Origin: Paraspadella gotoi
Lineage: Eukaryota; Chaetognatha
DNA length: 64,000 bases
Assembly (NCBI GenBank): GCA_051294375.1
Contig: CM119270.1
Span: forward strand, 21,349,391 to 21,413,390
Reading direction: 5' to 3'
Of this stretch, positions 1 through 24,805 are shown piece by piece. Positions within the stretch are counted from its first letter, which is position 1; the number at the start of each line of letters is the position of its first letter. Under the pieces are notes generated by a model. The model made no database searches. It saw only the letters and a program-made list of their open reading frames with translations, and was not told the origin of the DNA. The position numbers were made by a program, and so were the translations under genes.

Positions 1-242
1 TAAAAACATTATATTTTTCATTTTTTTGTGTTTCAAAAATAGGTTATTTCTATTTTCTTTTTCGGGGCGTCTAGGGAACCGTGGAAGATTAATAGTACTT
101 TATTAATTTATTAATGTATTTATTTACTTTTAATTAGAATATATTTAATAAACGATTAATTTATTTATTTACTTTTAATTAAATATATTTAATAAACGAT
201 TTAAAAAACGTCCCTTATCACTCAGGTAAAAGACTTTCTTTT

Positions 243-892
243 TATCCTTTACCAATACTAACTTAGCTCTTCTGCTTCGTCTTTCTCACTTTCTTTCATT
301 TTTCATTTCCTTTTTCCTTTCCCTTCCTCCATTCATTTCCTTTTTACCTTCCTCTACTTTCCTCTCTCCCTTTCCTCTTCCTCTACTTTCCTCTCTCCCT
401 TTCCTTTTTTCTTCCTTTCCTCCCTTTCTTTCCTCTACTTTCCTCTCTTCCTTTCCTTTTTCATTTCCTCTACTTTCCTCTCTCCCTTTCTTTTTGCATT
501 TCCTTTCCTCTCTTCCTTTCCTTTCCTCTACTTTCCTCTTTCCCTTTCCATTTTACCTTCCTCTACTTTTCTCTCTCCCTTTCCATTTTACCTTCCTCTA
601 ATTTCCTCTCTTTCTTTCCTTTTTCATTTCCTCTACTTTCCTCTCTCCCTTTCCTTTTGCATTTCCTTTCCTCTCTTCCTTTCCTTTCCTCTACTTTCCT
701 CTTTCCCTTTCTATTTTACCTTCCTCTACTTTTCTCTCTCCCTTTCCATTTTACCTTCCTCTAATTTCCTCTCTCCCTTTCCTTTTTCATTTCCTCTAAT
801 TTCCGCTCTCACTTTTTTCCCTCGACTTCTTTTTCTCCCTTTCCTTTTTCTTTTTATTACTTCCCTTCCTTTCCCTTTATCCTTTCTTTCAC

Positions 893-895
<3 letters not shown>
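243..895. repeat. Pyrimidine-rich minisatellite with a 163-bp higher-order repeat
   Basis: The top strand is almost purely C/T, built from variants of CTCTACTTTCCTCT and CCCTTTCC. Within it a block of about 163 bp starting near 461 recurs at about 624 with few changes, so the region is a higher-order tandem duplication rather than a simple SSR. It runs into a pure (CT)n tract. Reading frames across it are compositional only. Confidence 0.75.

Positions 896-963
<68 letters not shown>
896..963. repeat. (CT)n microsatellite
   Basis: About 34 uninterrupted CT dinucleotides directly follow the pyrimidine minisatellite. No gene is seen between position 1 and the tRNA at 2164. The remainder is AT-rich sequence with short (GTC)n and (ATC)n runs at 1535-1640 and 1803-1835. 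Confidence 0.95.
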
Positions 964-966
<3 letters not shown>

Positions 967-1801
967 CTCTCTCTCCAGTCCGACCTCCAGACTTTTTAGG
1001 TCATCGACCCGAACCCAAATTCTAAAAGAATCAAATTCTCCAAATTTTAATTCTCGTGACCCTCATACTAGTTTTTTTTTTATTAGTTTTTTTTTTTGCG
1101 AAACCAAAACATTTTGCGGTTTTTTAATTAAGTGGAGTCGGTCAGTCTGTCTATCCGATCCGTTCCTCCGTTTGTCAGTCCGTATCTTTGTCACGTTGCT
1201 CAGTCCTTTTTTGCGATATATTTACTAAATTCAAAATTTTAATGAATATTAAAGAAGAGTATTGTAGAAAATGTTTATTATTTTCTATCTTTTTTATCTT
1301 TCAAGTATAACATTCATATTCGGCCTAAGACGGGACTTTAAAAATGTGTATACTGTACATATTTTATACTTCGCAAGGTATAAAATATAGGAGGGAAGTA
1401 AAACTTTGTCTCTTTAATTCTTTTATCTTTTTCTATCTTCTTTCTAAACTTATTATAATTTTCTACTTTCTCTTTTCTTTTTTCTTTCCTTTTTTCAGAT
1501 TTTTTTTTTTGTTTTCTTTGTGATCATCGAGTCCAGTTCTCGTTCGTCGTCATCATCATCATCGTCGTCGTCGTCATCATCGTCGTCGTCGCCATCGCCT
1601 TTCGTCATCGTCGTCGTCGTTATCATCGTCGTCGCCATCCCCGTCCTTCCCATAATTTCAGAAAAAAAAACACTTGGGAAAAAACCTTTCGTCTTTTGGT
1701 TTCACTTTTCCAATTTTTTTTCCCTTTTTTGTCCCATTTTATTTTTATAAATAGAAATCTTTGCTTTTCAACTAAATTCACCTTTTGTACTTTTCAATGA
1801 G

Positions 1802-1834
<33 letters not shown>

Positions 1835-2163
1835 TTCTTCAACAGGTCGGCCCGACTTTGCTCTGCACCATAAACAAAAGAAGGCCACACGAAAATGAAG
1901 GAAAAGAATTGAAAAAAAAAATGAAAACAACAAAAAAGTTGAGAGAAAAAAAAGAAAGAAAAAAAATTATTTTTTTTATTATTTTCTTTTTCTTTTTTCT
2001 TTCGCTTCGGTGAAGATTGTGAGATGTGAGGAGTTAGTTGTGATTTTGAATGCGAAATGTGAATCCAAGTTGTGTGAGCAACTGTCAGAGATCAAATAGT
2101 AATTTTTTTTCTTTCCTTTTATTTTCGTGGTGACTGTAAAAAAAATTCAATATAATTAAATAA

Positions 2164-2235
2164 TGCCGTGACCAGGAATCGAACCTGGGTCGTCACGGCC
2201 ACAACGCGAAGTACTAACCACTATACTATCACGGC
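2164..2235 (-). tRNA. tRNA-His (anticodon GTG)
   Basis: Read on the minus strand, the 72-nt segment folds as a canonical tRNA. It has a 7-bp acceptor stem starting GCCGTGA, a D arm with AGTGGTTAG in the loop, anticodon loop TTGTGGC with anticodon GTG, and the T arm GGTTCGAATCC, which is also the internal B box. The discriminator base is A at 2164. The A and B boxes are intact and there is no intron, so it looks functional. It decodes His CAC/CAU. The + strand continues with AT-rich DNA and no run of T is needed to define the 5' end. Confidence 0.96.
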
Positions 2236-14386
<12,151 letters not shown>

Positions 14387-14388
<2 letters not shown>

Positions 14389-14445
14389 CAAGAAGTTTGA
14401 GCGGTCTTGTCATCATCGCCGACAAGATATTTGAGAGGTCTTGTC
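14387..14445 (+). promoter_or_regulatory. Tandem 25-nt stem-loops at the stop codon and 3' UTR of the rotund-like gene
   Basis: Two 25-nt segments, 14387-14411 and 14421-14445, each begin GACAAG and end CTTGTC, giving 6-bp stems around 13-nt loops. They are spaced by one 34-nt repeat unit. The first begins at the second base of the TGA stop. They could be RNA hairpins acting on the 3' UTR or simply a short tandem duplication. Confidence 0.5.
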
Positions 14446-14618
14446 GTCATCGCTGACTCGGTCATCATCGCCGTCACGTCCGGGACTCCTGACATCACTG
14501 ATGACAGGATCGGGACGCCTGTCATCAAAAACGTTAAAAAAAAAAACCGGACGTCATTTTGCTTCCTCTTCATCGCTGACAATGACACTGACATACAATG
14601 ACATAAGACGGAAACAAA

Positions 14619-14624
14619 AATAAA
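14619..14624 (+). terminator. Candidate poly(A) signal of the rotund-like gene
   Basis: AATAAA lies 231 bases after the stop codon, the first canonical hexamer downstream in a U/A-rich context. Cleavage position cannot be read from sequence. Confidence 0.4.
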
Positions 14625-14843
14625 CAATTGATATAAACAAACAAAACTAGAACAAAACGAACATATGTAAACTTTTTAGCTTTTTACAACGAGACGAAAA
14701 TATATTTTCTTTTTTTTTAATTATATAATTTTTTTTAAATTATGTATTAAAAATCCGACGAGACTCCGCCAGTACTAAAAAAAAAGAAATATGTTCATAT
14801 TTTTTAGTTTTAGTTTTAGCCCAAAAAAATCGAGACTCAATGC

Positions 14844-14968
<125 letters not shown>

Positions 14969-16224
14969 CCGCCCCCCCCAACCAGATTAGAGAGGAGTTT
15001 ACAGAAATGATAAATTACTATTACATTTATTTTCATAGACGCGTAACGAGAGAGAGCTCAATTATTATTACTACAGCAATTCGACTGCCAATCTCGCCAG
15101 ACTGCCAATGCGAGCGATTAAAATTAATTCGTATATGAAATGATTTTAAAGTTTCAATTTAAGTAATTTTATTGATTACGACGTATAGCTAAAAAAAAAA
15201 ATTCGAAAAAAAAAATATCTATTTTTTGTTCCCTATAAATATGCCAATCGATTGACTTTTTGTTTAATTTTTTTGATCTTTGTCAGATCAATTCTTTTAT
15301 TATTTTTTTTATTCGTTAGAGGGCAGAACCTGACTCCCAAGTTTATTTGTTTTTCTTCTCTCCATTCTTCCGCATTTTGCATTTGTTTTTCTTTCGTTTT
15401 GCATTTTTTTTCTAAATTTTTGCGCTAAATTCTGACGTCATCTGTGATAGGATACGGAATCTTCTTCTTTTTTTCAAATCGTGAAAAAAATTCGCGAATA
15501 ATCATGACAACTCATGCATGACATAATCAGTAATTGTGATACGTTTGATGAAACTTTGCGATTTTTGAAAGCGCGAGAGGGTAACGCCCTCTCGCTTCGT
15601 TTTATCTTTCAAGGCTCTTTTCATTTCTTGTGTTTTTTTTTTTTTGGTTCGTGTAAAATTAAAATAATTATTTTAACAAAAAAATTGTGAACAATGACAA
15701 TTTATTAACAATGACAATTTTCAACAATGACAATCGTGACAATCGTGTAACATCCTTTTTATTGCTTTGCAAAAAATGTGTCCATTCGCGTTAGACGATT
15801 CAAGCTGTCGTTTTTTTTCGTATTTAAATGATTAATTTATAGAATTAACAATAACTTATATTATCTAAAGAAAGTCAAACAAATCTTTTTTTAAAAAAAT
15901 AATTCGTCTACCGTGAATATATTCTCATGTTATTGTTGTTGTTACGTTTTAAACCACTTGTACCCGGCGAAGTTTTTTTTACATTTCACTACATTGTTCT
16001 TCTCCATAATTGTTTCCCCCGCCCCCCCCCCAATTTTTTTTTTCTTTTTATCATTTAACCACACAAAAAAGAATAACATCACATGAATACCAAATTTTGT
16101 GTTTATTGTTAGAAAATAAAAATTATTCTTGAATGTTTTCATCTGCAATTTATGCCTTTATATTTCACGGAACGCGACGAGGGGAGTGAGAAATGTAGTC
16201 GGGCATTGCATAAGTTCACCCCGA

Positions 16225-16470
16225 CAATAAGCATGATGGCCTTCAATCGTGACCCGTCAGCTCAAGACCACTAGGTACCGGGTTCAATCCCGACCCGGTA
16301 CCTACCCTGAGGGAAGCGTGAGGACGGCCCTAAGTCGCCTTGGGGGCGTGGAAAACCCTCAAGCCTGGTTCCAAGCCCAAGACCCCTTCCATGTCTGCTT
16401 AGGGGGCATAGAAGTTGCGGATAGTCATCTGCAGCTCACTTCGCGCCTTATCCACAGAAATTAGGCGAAT
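16225..16470 (+). mobile_element. tRNA-related SINE-like fragment
   Basis: The segment contains CCGGGTTCAATCCCG at about 16278, a tRNA T-arm/B-box-like stem flanked by a longer GGTACCG..CGGTACC inverted repeat, then CCCTGAGGGAA, which is also found in the 12 kb SINE-like element. An A-box match is weak. No intact tRNA cloverleaf was found. Confidence 0.45.
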
Positions 16471-17689
16471 GGATTGGAAAAATGACTTTTTAACTATTTA
16501 GTTTTCTGTGGTTAACATGTTCCGAGTTAAATATAATTAATGCGACAAAACCTCGTGAAGCGTTTATGTCAGTTTGAGAATTTCGAATTTTTTAAACTAA
16601 GTCTTACATGATGACAATTTTACAAGCGCCGGTAAAAAAACGCTGTCATTTGCAAACCAGTGGTTATTTCATTGATTTTAAAAATTAGTTAGAAAATATT
16701 AAAGTAATTTATGTGTTTAATTTTATATTGATCAGTTAAGATATGCCTTGACAATGAGTGGAGAAAGTTGGCTTGCAAAATCGGGTTTCATTTTCTAACT
16801 CACTGTTTTTAATTTTTTTTTTTTCAACTTTTAGCACTTTTTTAATCAAAGTATTTATTAAAGTACTATCCTCAGAAAGCCATTAAAAAAATGAAGAGAA
16901 TGATATACTTACGAAAGCTCTAAAATAAAAATTAAGCTGCCCAGCCTTTGTTCAATTAAGAGAGTCAAAAGTGAATTATGTAAAATTATAAATTTTTTTA
17001 AAAAATATATGACCTGTTTAAATTATTATAACATAAAATATTATTGTTTGGAAGGCTATCATTTCTGTAACTATTGTTGCTGTCAGAAGATCGTCACATC
17101 TGTGGGGGATGCGTTGGACATTTTGTTTCTGTATCCAACATTTCCATCAATCTGGGAGATTGCAGTCGAAAAAAACTGCGTGGCCAAAAGTCAGGAGTCA
17201 TCATCCTTCATCTTGATTTTCGCTAAAATTTCCCTAAATTTTGTAAGGAAGCAACAAGAAGAATTTCGACATGTTAAGCAAAAAGCTTTAATTACAGGAG
17301 TTGCTGTTGGGTTTTACAGATGTTTTTTATATCGATCGAAAGAAAATGTAACCTAGTTTCCAAATATAGTCCCTTTTTTTCTTCCATCATAAACCGTTTT
17401 TGGGTCGTAAGCACTTGAAGTTATTCCCATTAGAGTGGGACCTCCATGTAGAATCTCCACAATTTAGAAAGGATGGAATAGATACGAGATCACGACTCCA
17501 CGAGGTCGCACCACAGTCACACTACAGTCGCGTCCGATCTGCAGGACTTCCTCCGCTCATCAGGCTGTCCGGACATCCTGGCGCCTCGATGTCCGGATGT
17601 CCGGAAGTCCCGACTTAGCGCTTCTATCGCGTGGGAAGGTGTTTGCTTCGAAGGTTCTCGTTCCTTTTATTTCCTGACCGCGAGATAAG

Positions 17690-17882
17690 GAGAGAGAAAG
17701 TGTGACAGAGAGAGAGAAAGCGTGACAGAGAGAGAGAAAGCGAGATAGAGAGAGAGAAAGAGTAACAAAGAGAGAGAAAGCGTAACAGAGAGAGAGAAAG
17801 CGAAATAGAGAGAGAGAAAGCGTGACAGAGAGAGAGAAAGCGTAACAAAGAGAGAGAAAGCGTAACAGAGAGAGAGAAAGCA
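17690..17882. repeat. 20-bp GA-rich minisatellite
   Basis: About nine and a half copies of a 20-bp unit of the form ACAGAGAGAGAGAAAGCGTG, with single-base variants (GTGACA, GATAGA, GTAACA). It gives a repetitive Ser/Leu frame on the minus strand that is not a gene. Confidence 0.9.
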
Positions 17883-18592
17883 GTCTTGAATGTCTTTCAC
17901 CTCTACCAATTTAAAAATTTTCTATCAAGTTGCTCGCCTATGATATTTTGAAATTCCATTGTCTTTTCCACAATAAACAAATGGCACCATTTGGCATCAC
18001 CCTTTTTGCGATCCATTTTTAGTTTCTCTTTTCTCTTCAAATTTAATACCTTTTGTTTTATTTTAATTTCAGTTTCATCTCCGCAACCGGCGAAGCGCTG
18101 AATCTCAACGGAAATGATTTTGAACAAAAGGGAAATTGTTTGACAGAACTTCTGGCAGCAATAATGTTTTGGTCAGAGTCTACTAATTAGTAAAGCGCCC
18201 GCTGCTTTTTGACTTTGTCGCCTTCTTGAGTTTTTAAATTTTTGAAAATTTTTTTTGTAAAGGAAAGTTTAATTCATCAACCTATGATTACGTAGGCAAT
18301 TAATTATAGACGATTAAATGAAATATTGTTATTAATATTGGTTTTTCGTTTACTATGCTTTTATTTGAATTATATTTTTTTTAAATTATCGATGCTTTAC
18401 TATCTTTTTCATTAATTAGAGGAGCTGACTGTTTAAAAAAACCTTTATATATTTATCTCTGTGTTGACCTACGAATATGTGTCATTTGTTTCAAGAAATC
18501 TAGAAAGACCGATCCGGAGCGACGCCATAAAGAAATGCGAGGATGTTTAAAACTTGTTTAGATAAAAAGCCATCGATTCCTCGCTTGAAGTT

Positions 18593-18639
18593 CAATTCGT
18601 AAAAAAACAGTTCAAGTTGAACTGTTTTTTTACGAATTG
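18593..18639. repeat. Perfect 47-bp palindrome (23-bp arms)
   Basis: The arm 18593-18615 starts CAATTCGTAAAAAAACAG. It is the exact reverse complement of 18617-18639, with a single G at 18616 between them. A partial third copy of the arm end (TTACGAATTG) follows at about 18651. Nothing else in the area suggests a gene. Confidence 0.9.
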
Positions 18640-19149
18640 TTGTTGAATTGTTACGAATTGTTTGAACTAGCGATTAAAATTGTTTCTTTGTAAACCATAA
18701 GCTGATAACTACTTACTGTGAAAAAAGTCTTTATCTGTTTGTTATTCAAATTCTATTATTAAAAAAACTATGTGAAAATGTGCGATAGAAAATGTTATTG
18801 GAAAGTGAGATAATACAGTTGCTGTTATAATTGATGTCGAATAAATATGTAAAATATTAAAATAAAGATTAAATATCTCGTTTGTATATTTTTATCTTCG
18901 ACGTCAAAATTCTAGCGCCGTTGTACAAGATACTGATGCACTGTTAAAACAAAGTTTAAGTTTTAAGTTTTTTTTTTATGAAATAGTTATAATTAGAAGT
19001 TAAAGTAGGAGATCCTAACTGGTAACCATGAAAAACGAAATCTCTGGCTGCTGCTGCCGCCGCCGCGACGCTGCGTCTGAGGCTGCTGCAGCCGCCAGGC
19101 GTCTCTCTGCCTTTTTCCTCCTGCTCCCGTTGAAAGGAGGGAGGGAGGG

Positions 19150-19318
19150 AGGCAGAGAGAGAGAGAGAGAGAGAAAAAGAGAGAGAGGGAGAGGGAGGAG
19201 GAAGAAATATAAAGAAATACAAGAAAGAAGAGAAAGAAAGAATTGAAAGAATGAAAGAAAAAGGGAAGTGAAAGAAAAATAAAAAAAATAAAAACGAATA
19301 AAAAGAGAAAGGAAAATA

Positions 19319-19356
<38 letters not shown>

Positions 19357-19408
19357 AGAGATGAAAAAGAAAGCGGGAGGGAGGGAGAGAGTGAGAAAGA
19401 GAGAGAAA

Positions 19409-19485
<77 letters not shown>

Positions 19486-19769
19486 GAGAGAGGAAGAGAG
19501 AAAGAAGAGGACGAGGAAGAAAGATAGATGGAGAGAAGGGAGAGAGAGAAAGAGAGAGAGAACAAAAAATGAGAGAGAGAGTCTAAAAAAGTGATGCTGC
19601 TTGCGAGGACGATAGCCGCTGCTGTCGTTCCGCCTGCTGCCGCTCCTCCTGCTCCTGCAGCTGGGTCGACGCGACCCAGTGGGGACCGGCTCTCCGGGCT
19701 TCTCTTCTTTCTTTCTCTAGCCGGCGCTCGGATTTTTTGCTGGAGTGGTTGCAACATCAGCCTCCCCGT

Positions 19770-19806
<37 letters not shown>

Positions 19807-19871
19807 AGCCGTGGAACGAGACTAAACGAAAAAACTCACTCTCTCTCTCTTTCGTTTTTTCCACCTTGGCT

Positions 19872-19942
<71 letters not shown>

Positions 19943-20200
19943 TCTCTCTTCCCCTCTCGCTCTCTACTCGGGGTGGCGTTCCAACAAAAAAAATTTTCGT
20001 CCTTTTTTTTTTTCTCAAATTTTGTTCTCGATACTTCAACTGGACGAAGATTTGGACCGAAGATGGCGTTGTTCTCTCTCTCTCGTTCCTCCTCTTGTCT
20101 CTCTCTCTTCTCTTCTCTCTCCTCTCTCTCTCGGTTCTACCGTGTCCCTCTCTCTCTCTCCTCTCTCCTTCTTTCTCTGCTCTTCTCTCTCTCCCTTTCT
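19150..20200. repeat. Opposed GA- and CT-rich tracts around a GC-rich island
   Basis: 19150-19590 is GA-rich with pure (GA)n segments and 19840-20200 is CT-rich. They could pair over more than 100 bp. Between them, 19590-19810 is GC-rich and non-repetitive apart from (GTC)n at 19776-19806. It might be a CpG-rich promoter or 5' exon of the next gene, but no splice sites or conserved peptide support this. Confidence 0.6.
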
Positions 20201-20716
20201 TTCCATCTTTCATTGCTACGGTGATCTTAGTCTCCTGGACGTGACGCAACTTTTATAAGTCATCATCGCCAATTTTTTTTACTTTTCATTATTTTCGGCT
20301 CAAAATGTTAATCTTTTATATATTTTTATTGTTTTAAATTGTTTTTCTTTTTTTTTTAATATAAAATCCAAAAACCAATTCGTTTACAGCTACTCCGATG
20401 AAATAGTATATAAGAATAAATAAATAAATAAATAAATAGCAATTAGGCAACGCGTATTTTTCAACTGCCTTTGAAAGGATCACAATCAACGTCAAACTTT
20501 GCCTGCATCGTCATCATCATTATCATCATCATCATCATCATCTTCATCATCATCAACATCTTCATCATCATCGAGGATGTAATCCGTCTCATCTCCGTTT
20601 AGCATCATCCCGACATCATCTTCATCATCTTCAACATCATCTTCAACATCATCTTCAACGTCATTCTCCATCTTGTCTATCACCATCGTCTTTTTCTTCG
20701 TCGTCGTCGTCGTCGT

Positions 20717-20741
20717 NNNNNNNNNNNNNNNNNNNNNNNNN
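20717..20741. other. Assembly gap, 25 N
   Basis: Exactly 25 N follow a (CGT)n tract and precede the fold-back telomere-like sequence. The same 25-N length recurs at 42512 and 61234, each time next to odd or repetitive sequence. Confidence 0.98.
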
Positions 20742-22980
20742 CTTTCGTGTATTTTAGTTTTTAAAAACGAAATTTTAAAATTCGATTTTAATCCGACGTT
20801 TTTTAACCTTTACGTCTAAGTTGTAGTTCATTCAAGATTAGCGACTGTCGCCGGCGATCACGGCACGAGTTGAGGTGTGGTTCTAGTGTGGTTTGGCGAC
20901 TTCGCCATGGCGATTATCGCCAGGGCTTTGGCGCATGTCTGCCAGTCCCCCCACTGGCGTGACCTCGCCAGTGGATAAGAAGTAGCCCGAATATACATGG
21001 AAAAAAACGCAGCTACACGGGATGAGCATCACCTTCAGGCTCCTCTCCCAACCCTAACCCTAACCAAACCTCCCGTTCAACTCTGTGCCTCTCCCCTAAC
21101 CAACCCGCGGCCTGGGCCTCCCGTACATCTCCATGCCTCAACCCTAACCCTAACCGCCTTTTGATGTGCCATCCAACCACGGGCCCCTCCCCCAACCCTA
21201 ACCCTAAACCAAGCCTTCCGTTCAACTCTGTGCTCTCCCCTAACCCTAACCCAGGCTCAGCCTCCCGTACATCTCCATGCCTCAACCCTACCCTAACCGC
21301 CTTCGATGCATCAAACCATGGCGTCCCTTCCCGCCAACCCTAACCCTAAAACAAGCCTCCCGTTCAACTCCATGCCTCTCCCCTAACCCTAACACCAGCG
21401 CCCGGCGTCCCGTACATCTCCGTACCTCAAACCCATAACCCTAATTGCCTTCGATATATGAGACCCACGGGCCTCTCTCCCAACCCTAACCGTAACCGGG
21501 CCCAGGCCTCCACGTAACTCTCACGTACCTTCAACCCTAACCCTAAATTGCCTTCGATTATAGTAAACCACGGGCCTACCTCCAACCCTAACCCATGAAA
21601 ACCCGGGCCCAGGGCCTCCCGTGACATCTCGTGCCTCAACCCTAACCTAACGCGGCGGCCTCCTCTAGGTCATCAACAACACCCTCCCTACCCTATCCCT
21701 AAAATGACATTAATAATAAGCCTAAAATAAAACATTAACTTAACTCACACCCTAACCCAACCCTAAATTACTCAACCCTAACCCTAAAACTACTCAAACC
21801 CTAACCCTAAACTACTTACCTACTCAACCCTAACCCTAAACCAAACTCAACCCTAACCCTAACCCTGAATCTGAGTTTATTTTTTTAGGCGACAATCGCG
21901 CATAACTAGAACGCTTAGATGTAGTTTCAGTTGCCGAAATCGCCAAAATCGCGACTTAGCCATGACGCCCTCGCCATTTGGCGATTTAGCTGTGAACTAC
22001 ATTCTAGCGCTTCTAGTTTATGGCCGATTTTCGGCCTTAAAATAAACTCCAGATTAGGGTCTAGGTTAGGGTTGAGTGGTTAGGTGTTCAGGTTGAGTAG
22101 TAGTAGTTTAGGGGTATGGGTTTAGTACGTTTAGGGTTAGTTGAGTAATTTAGGTTAGGGTTTAGGGCTTGAGTTAAGTAGTGATTAGGACTTATTATAA
22201 GTCATATTTTAGGGATAGGGGTAGAGGGTGTTGTTGATGACCAAGAGGCCCGCGGTTAGGGTTAGGGTTGAGCACGGAGATGTATCCGAGGCCTGGGCCC
22301 CGGTTAGGGTTAGGTTGGGAGAGAGGCCCTATGGTGGTTATATTATCGAAGGCAATTAGGGTAGGGTTGACGGTACGGATTATGCTACGGGAGGCCTGGT
22401 CCCGGCGTTTTAGCGGTTTAGGTTGTGCAGAGAGCCCGTGAGGTTATATATCGAAGGCCAATTAGGGTTAGGGTTGAGTACGGAGCAAATGTACGGGGAG
22501 GCGCCTGGTAGTTAGGGATGAGGACATGGAGTTGAAACGGGAGGCTTGGTTGAGGGAGTTTGGGTCTGGGGAGGACCCATGGGAGCTCGATCGATATTGT
22601 GGCGGTGTAGGGTTAGGGGTTGAGGGGCGACGGAGGATGGTACGGAGGCGCGGTGAGGCCGGTGTGGTGGTAGGTTGAGGAGAGGCAGCAGGAGGTGAAG
22701 CGAGAGGTGGTGTGGGTTTAGGGTAGGTGGTGAGGGAGGGGCCCGTGGTGGAGTGGAGAGTCTCGAGAAGCGAGGTTAGGGTTGATTGACGATGATGGAG
22801 ATGTACGGGAAGGCCCAGCGCGACGGGGGAAAGGGGTGGTAAGAGTGTGAGTAAGAAATGCACGAGCTATGAACGAGGATTTCTGAGTGGTGTTGTAGTT
22901 TGGTCTATGCGATGAAGAAACGAGTGAGAATACATAGATATCAGAGTGATATTCATAATCCCGATGTTAGTGCTGACAGC
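20742..22980. repeat. CCCTAA/TTAGGG-rich fold-back (telomere-like inverted repeat)
   Basis: The left arm (about 21040-21870) contains scattered CCCTAACCCTAA runs inside a roughly 145-bp repeat with CGTACATCTCCATGCCTCAA. The right arm (about 22040-22800) reads TTAGGGTTAGGG with the same flanking words reverse complemented, for example CGAAGGCAATTAGGG against CCTAATTGCCTTCG. The arms meet near 21955 around short GGCGATTT-like sequences. The pairing is imperfect, with many small indels. The hexamer is the TTAGGG telomere type, not the TTAGG common in arthropods. Confidence 0.8.
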
Positions 22981-23080
22981 TTTATATTAATATGTCTTTT
23001 TTTTTATAGCTACATGGCGGCGAGGTCGCCGTACGTGTGGGCGATGAGTGATCATCTCTCCTAAAGCACCTGATCTCTCT

Positions 23081-23123
<43 letters not shown>

Positions 23124-24734
23124 TGAGGTTAAGAAAAGCACAGGGAGAAAGAAAATTAATAATAATTATAATTCAACCAATAAAATAAATAATAAAATAA
23201 ACGTTATTTTTTGACGATATCACTAGAAAAGTTATTAAGTATGAAAGCCTAGCATATTTCAAACATAAAAGTGTCTTGTTTGTCGTTTTATAATCTTCTC
23301 AATTTAATTTACGATCTCAAAATCAATTTTCTCGTGACAAAATCGCCAAATCGGCCGCGCGATTATTTTTCGTTGTCGTGGAGACGTGGACTCTAACCTG
23401 GAGACTCAGGGTGACCACTGACCAAGTCTGACCGGAGGCGAGACAACTATTTAAGGAACTGTTGGTTCCTACCGGCTAAGTTCACCCGGTCCTTCAGTAG
23501 TATCTCGAAGAGACATCACGTGCAGAAAGGTCTTCCCCATTGAAGTCTTCTGCAATAATGCAAATCACTAAATGCATAAGTTTGCCCCCCCCCCCAAAAA
23601 AAATAAAATCAAAAAAATCAAAAAAATCAAAAACCAAAATTGGTGGCGGTTTATTCACACCGCCTCACATCCGCCATCGTTCACTCAATCCCATTGGCTC
23701 AGAAGAGGAACTCACCATCCCAGGCGTTGCGCTCCATCCACAGTCCTAACGACTTAACTGTGCGTTGGCAAAGCGAGACCGTCCTAGTGTAACCGCGCCA
23801 GTGACTGGAGGCGTCACTGAGGGTCGGACGGCCTTAAAAGCGGGCGATTTCAATCAGTCCGTTTTGCACTTTGCCTCTTTTAAGATTCTCCTCGCGAGAT
23901 TCTGGAGAATCTTTTCTCTTGCGCCGCAAATAAATCCGGAGAAACAATAAATCACTTTTCCGTCGGTCGGTCAGTCGTTATGCGTGCCTGTCTGTTGATG
24001 GGTCTGTTCCACTTACGTTTTTAAATGCTTATGACAATTTGGATGATATTATGGAGGAATGTTAGGTACTAGTTGATGTATCCTCGATCCTCATCCTCCT
24101 CTTCCCATCCCTCTCGTACTTGCTGATAAAGAGCTCGTTTCGTGTAAAAACACAAATCCGTAAATTACGTCTTAGAAAAAATAAGTATGTTTTACACATG
24201 TCTACTACTTCTTCACTATGGGTTGTGAGCTTACTTCTTTACAATTTACGTCTGCAAAACCCTAACGATCCTCAAATCCTAGTAAAAGTAACAAAAATTA
24301 AAAAAATGTAAAGAGTCTAAACTTACTAAGTGTACAATTCAACTTACTACAATATGCAAATAAGATTAAATTGCTTCAATATTTTAATATTGAAGGCTTA
24401 TTAAGTCGTGGCTTATTTACTATGAAAGATAAGTCCTGACCAAGGATATGCATTTAATAATACACCTAATGAGTGGGTGAGCAACTAAGAATCTTTTATG
24501 TAAGTGAGATGTAATGAGTGGGAGAAAGAGAGAGAGAGAGAGCAGATGGAGCTTTTAACTCTTTACACAAAATGTGAGCGGTGAAGATTTAGACTGGATT
24601 TGCTGGTTTTCCGGGATGTTTTTTTTATCGACGGTTGAGGCTAGAGAGAGAGAGAGAGAGGAGATCGAAAATTCTTCCAGCCTTCACTTTTTTTGCCAAA
24701 AAACCGAAATCGAGGGGAAAAGAAAGAAAGAGAG

Positions 24735-24805
<71 letters not shown>

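Noticed and set aside
16249-16464. Functional tRNA at 16.25 kb
   Set aside because: Only a T-arm-like segment is convincing; acceptor and anticodon stems do not form.
18993-20249. Long Leu/Ser and Glu/Arg frames
   Set aside because: They are translations of (CT)n and (GA)n tracts on either strand.
21040-22870. True chromosome end
   Set aside because: Sequence continues on both sides with ordinary genes, the arms face each other, and the repeats are degenerate.
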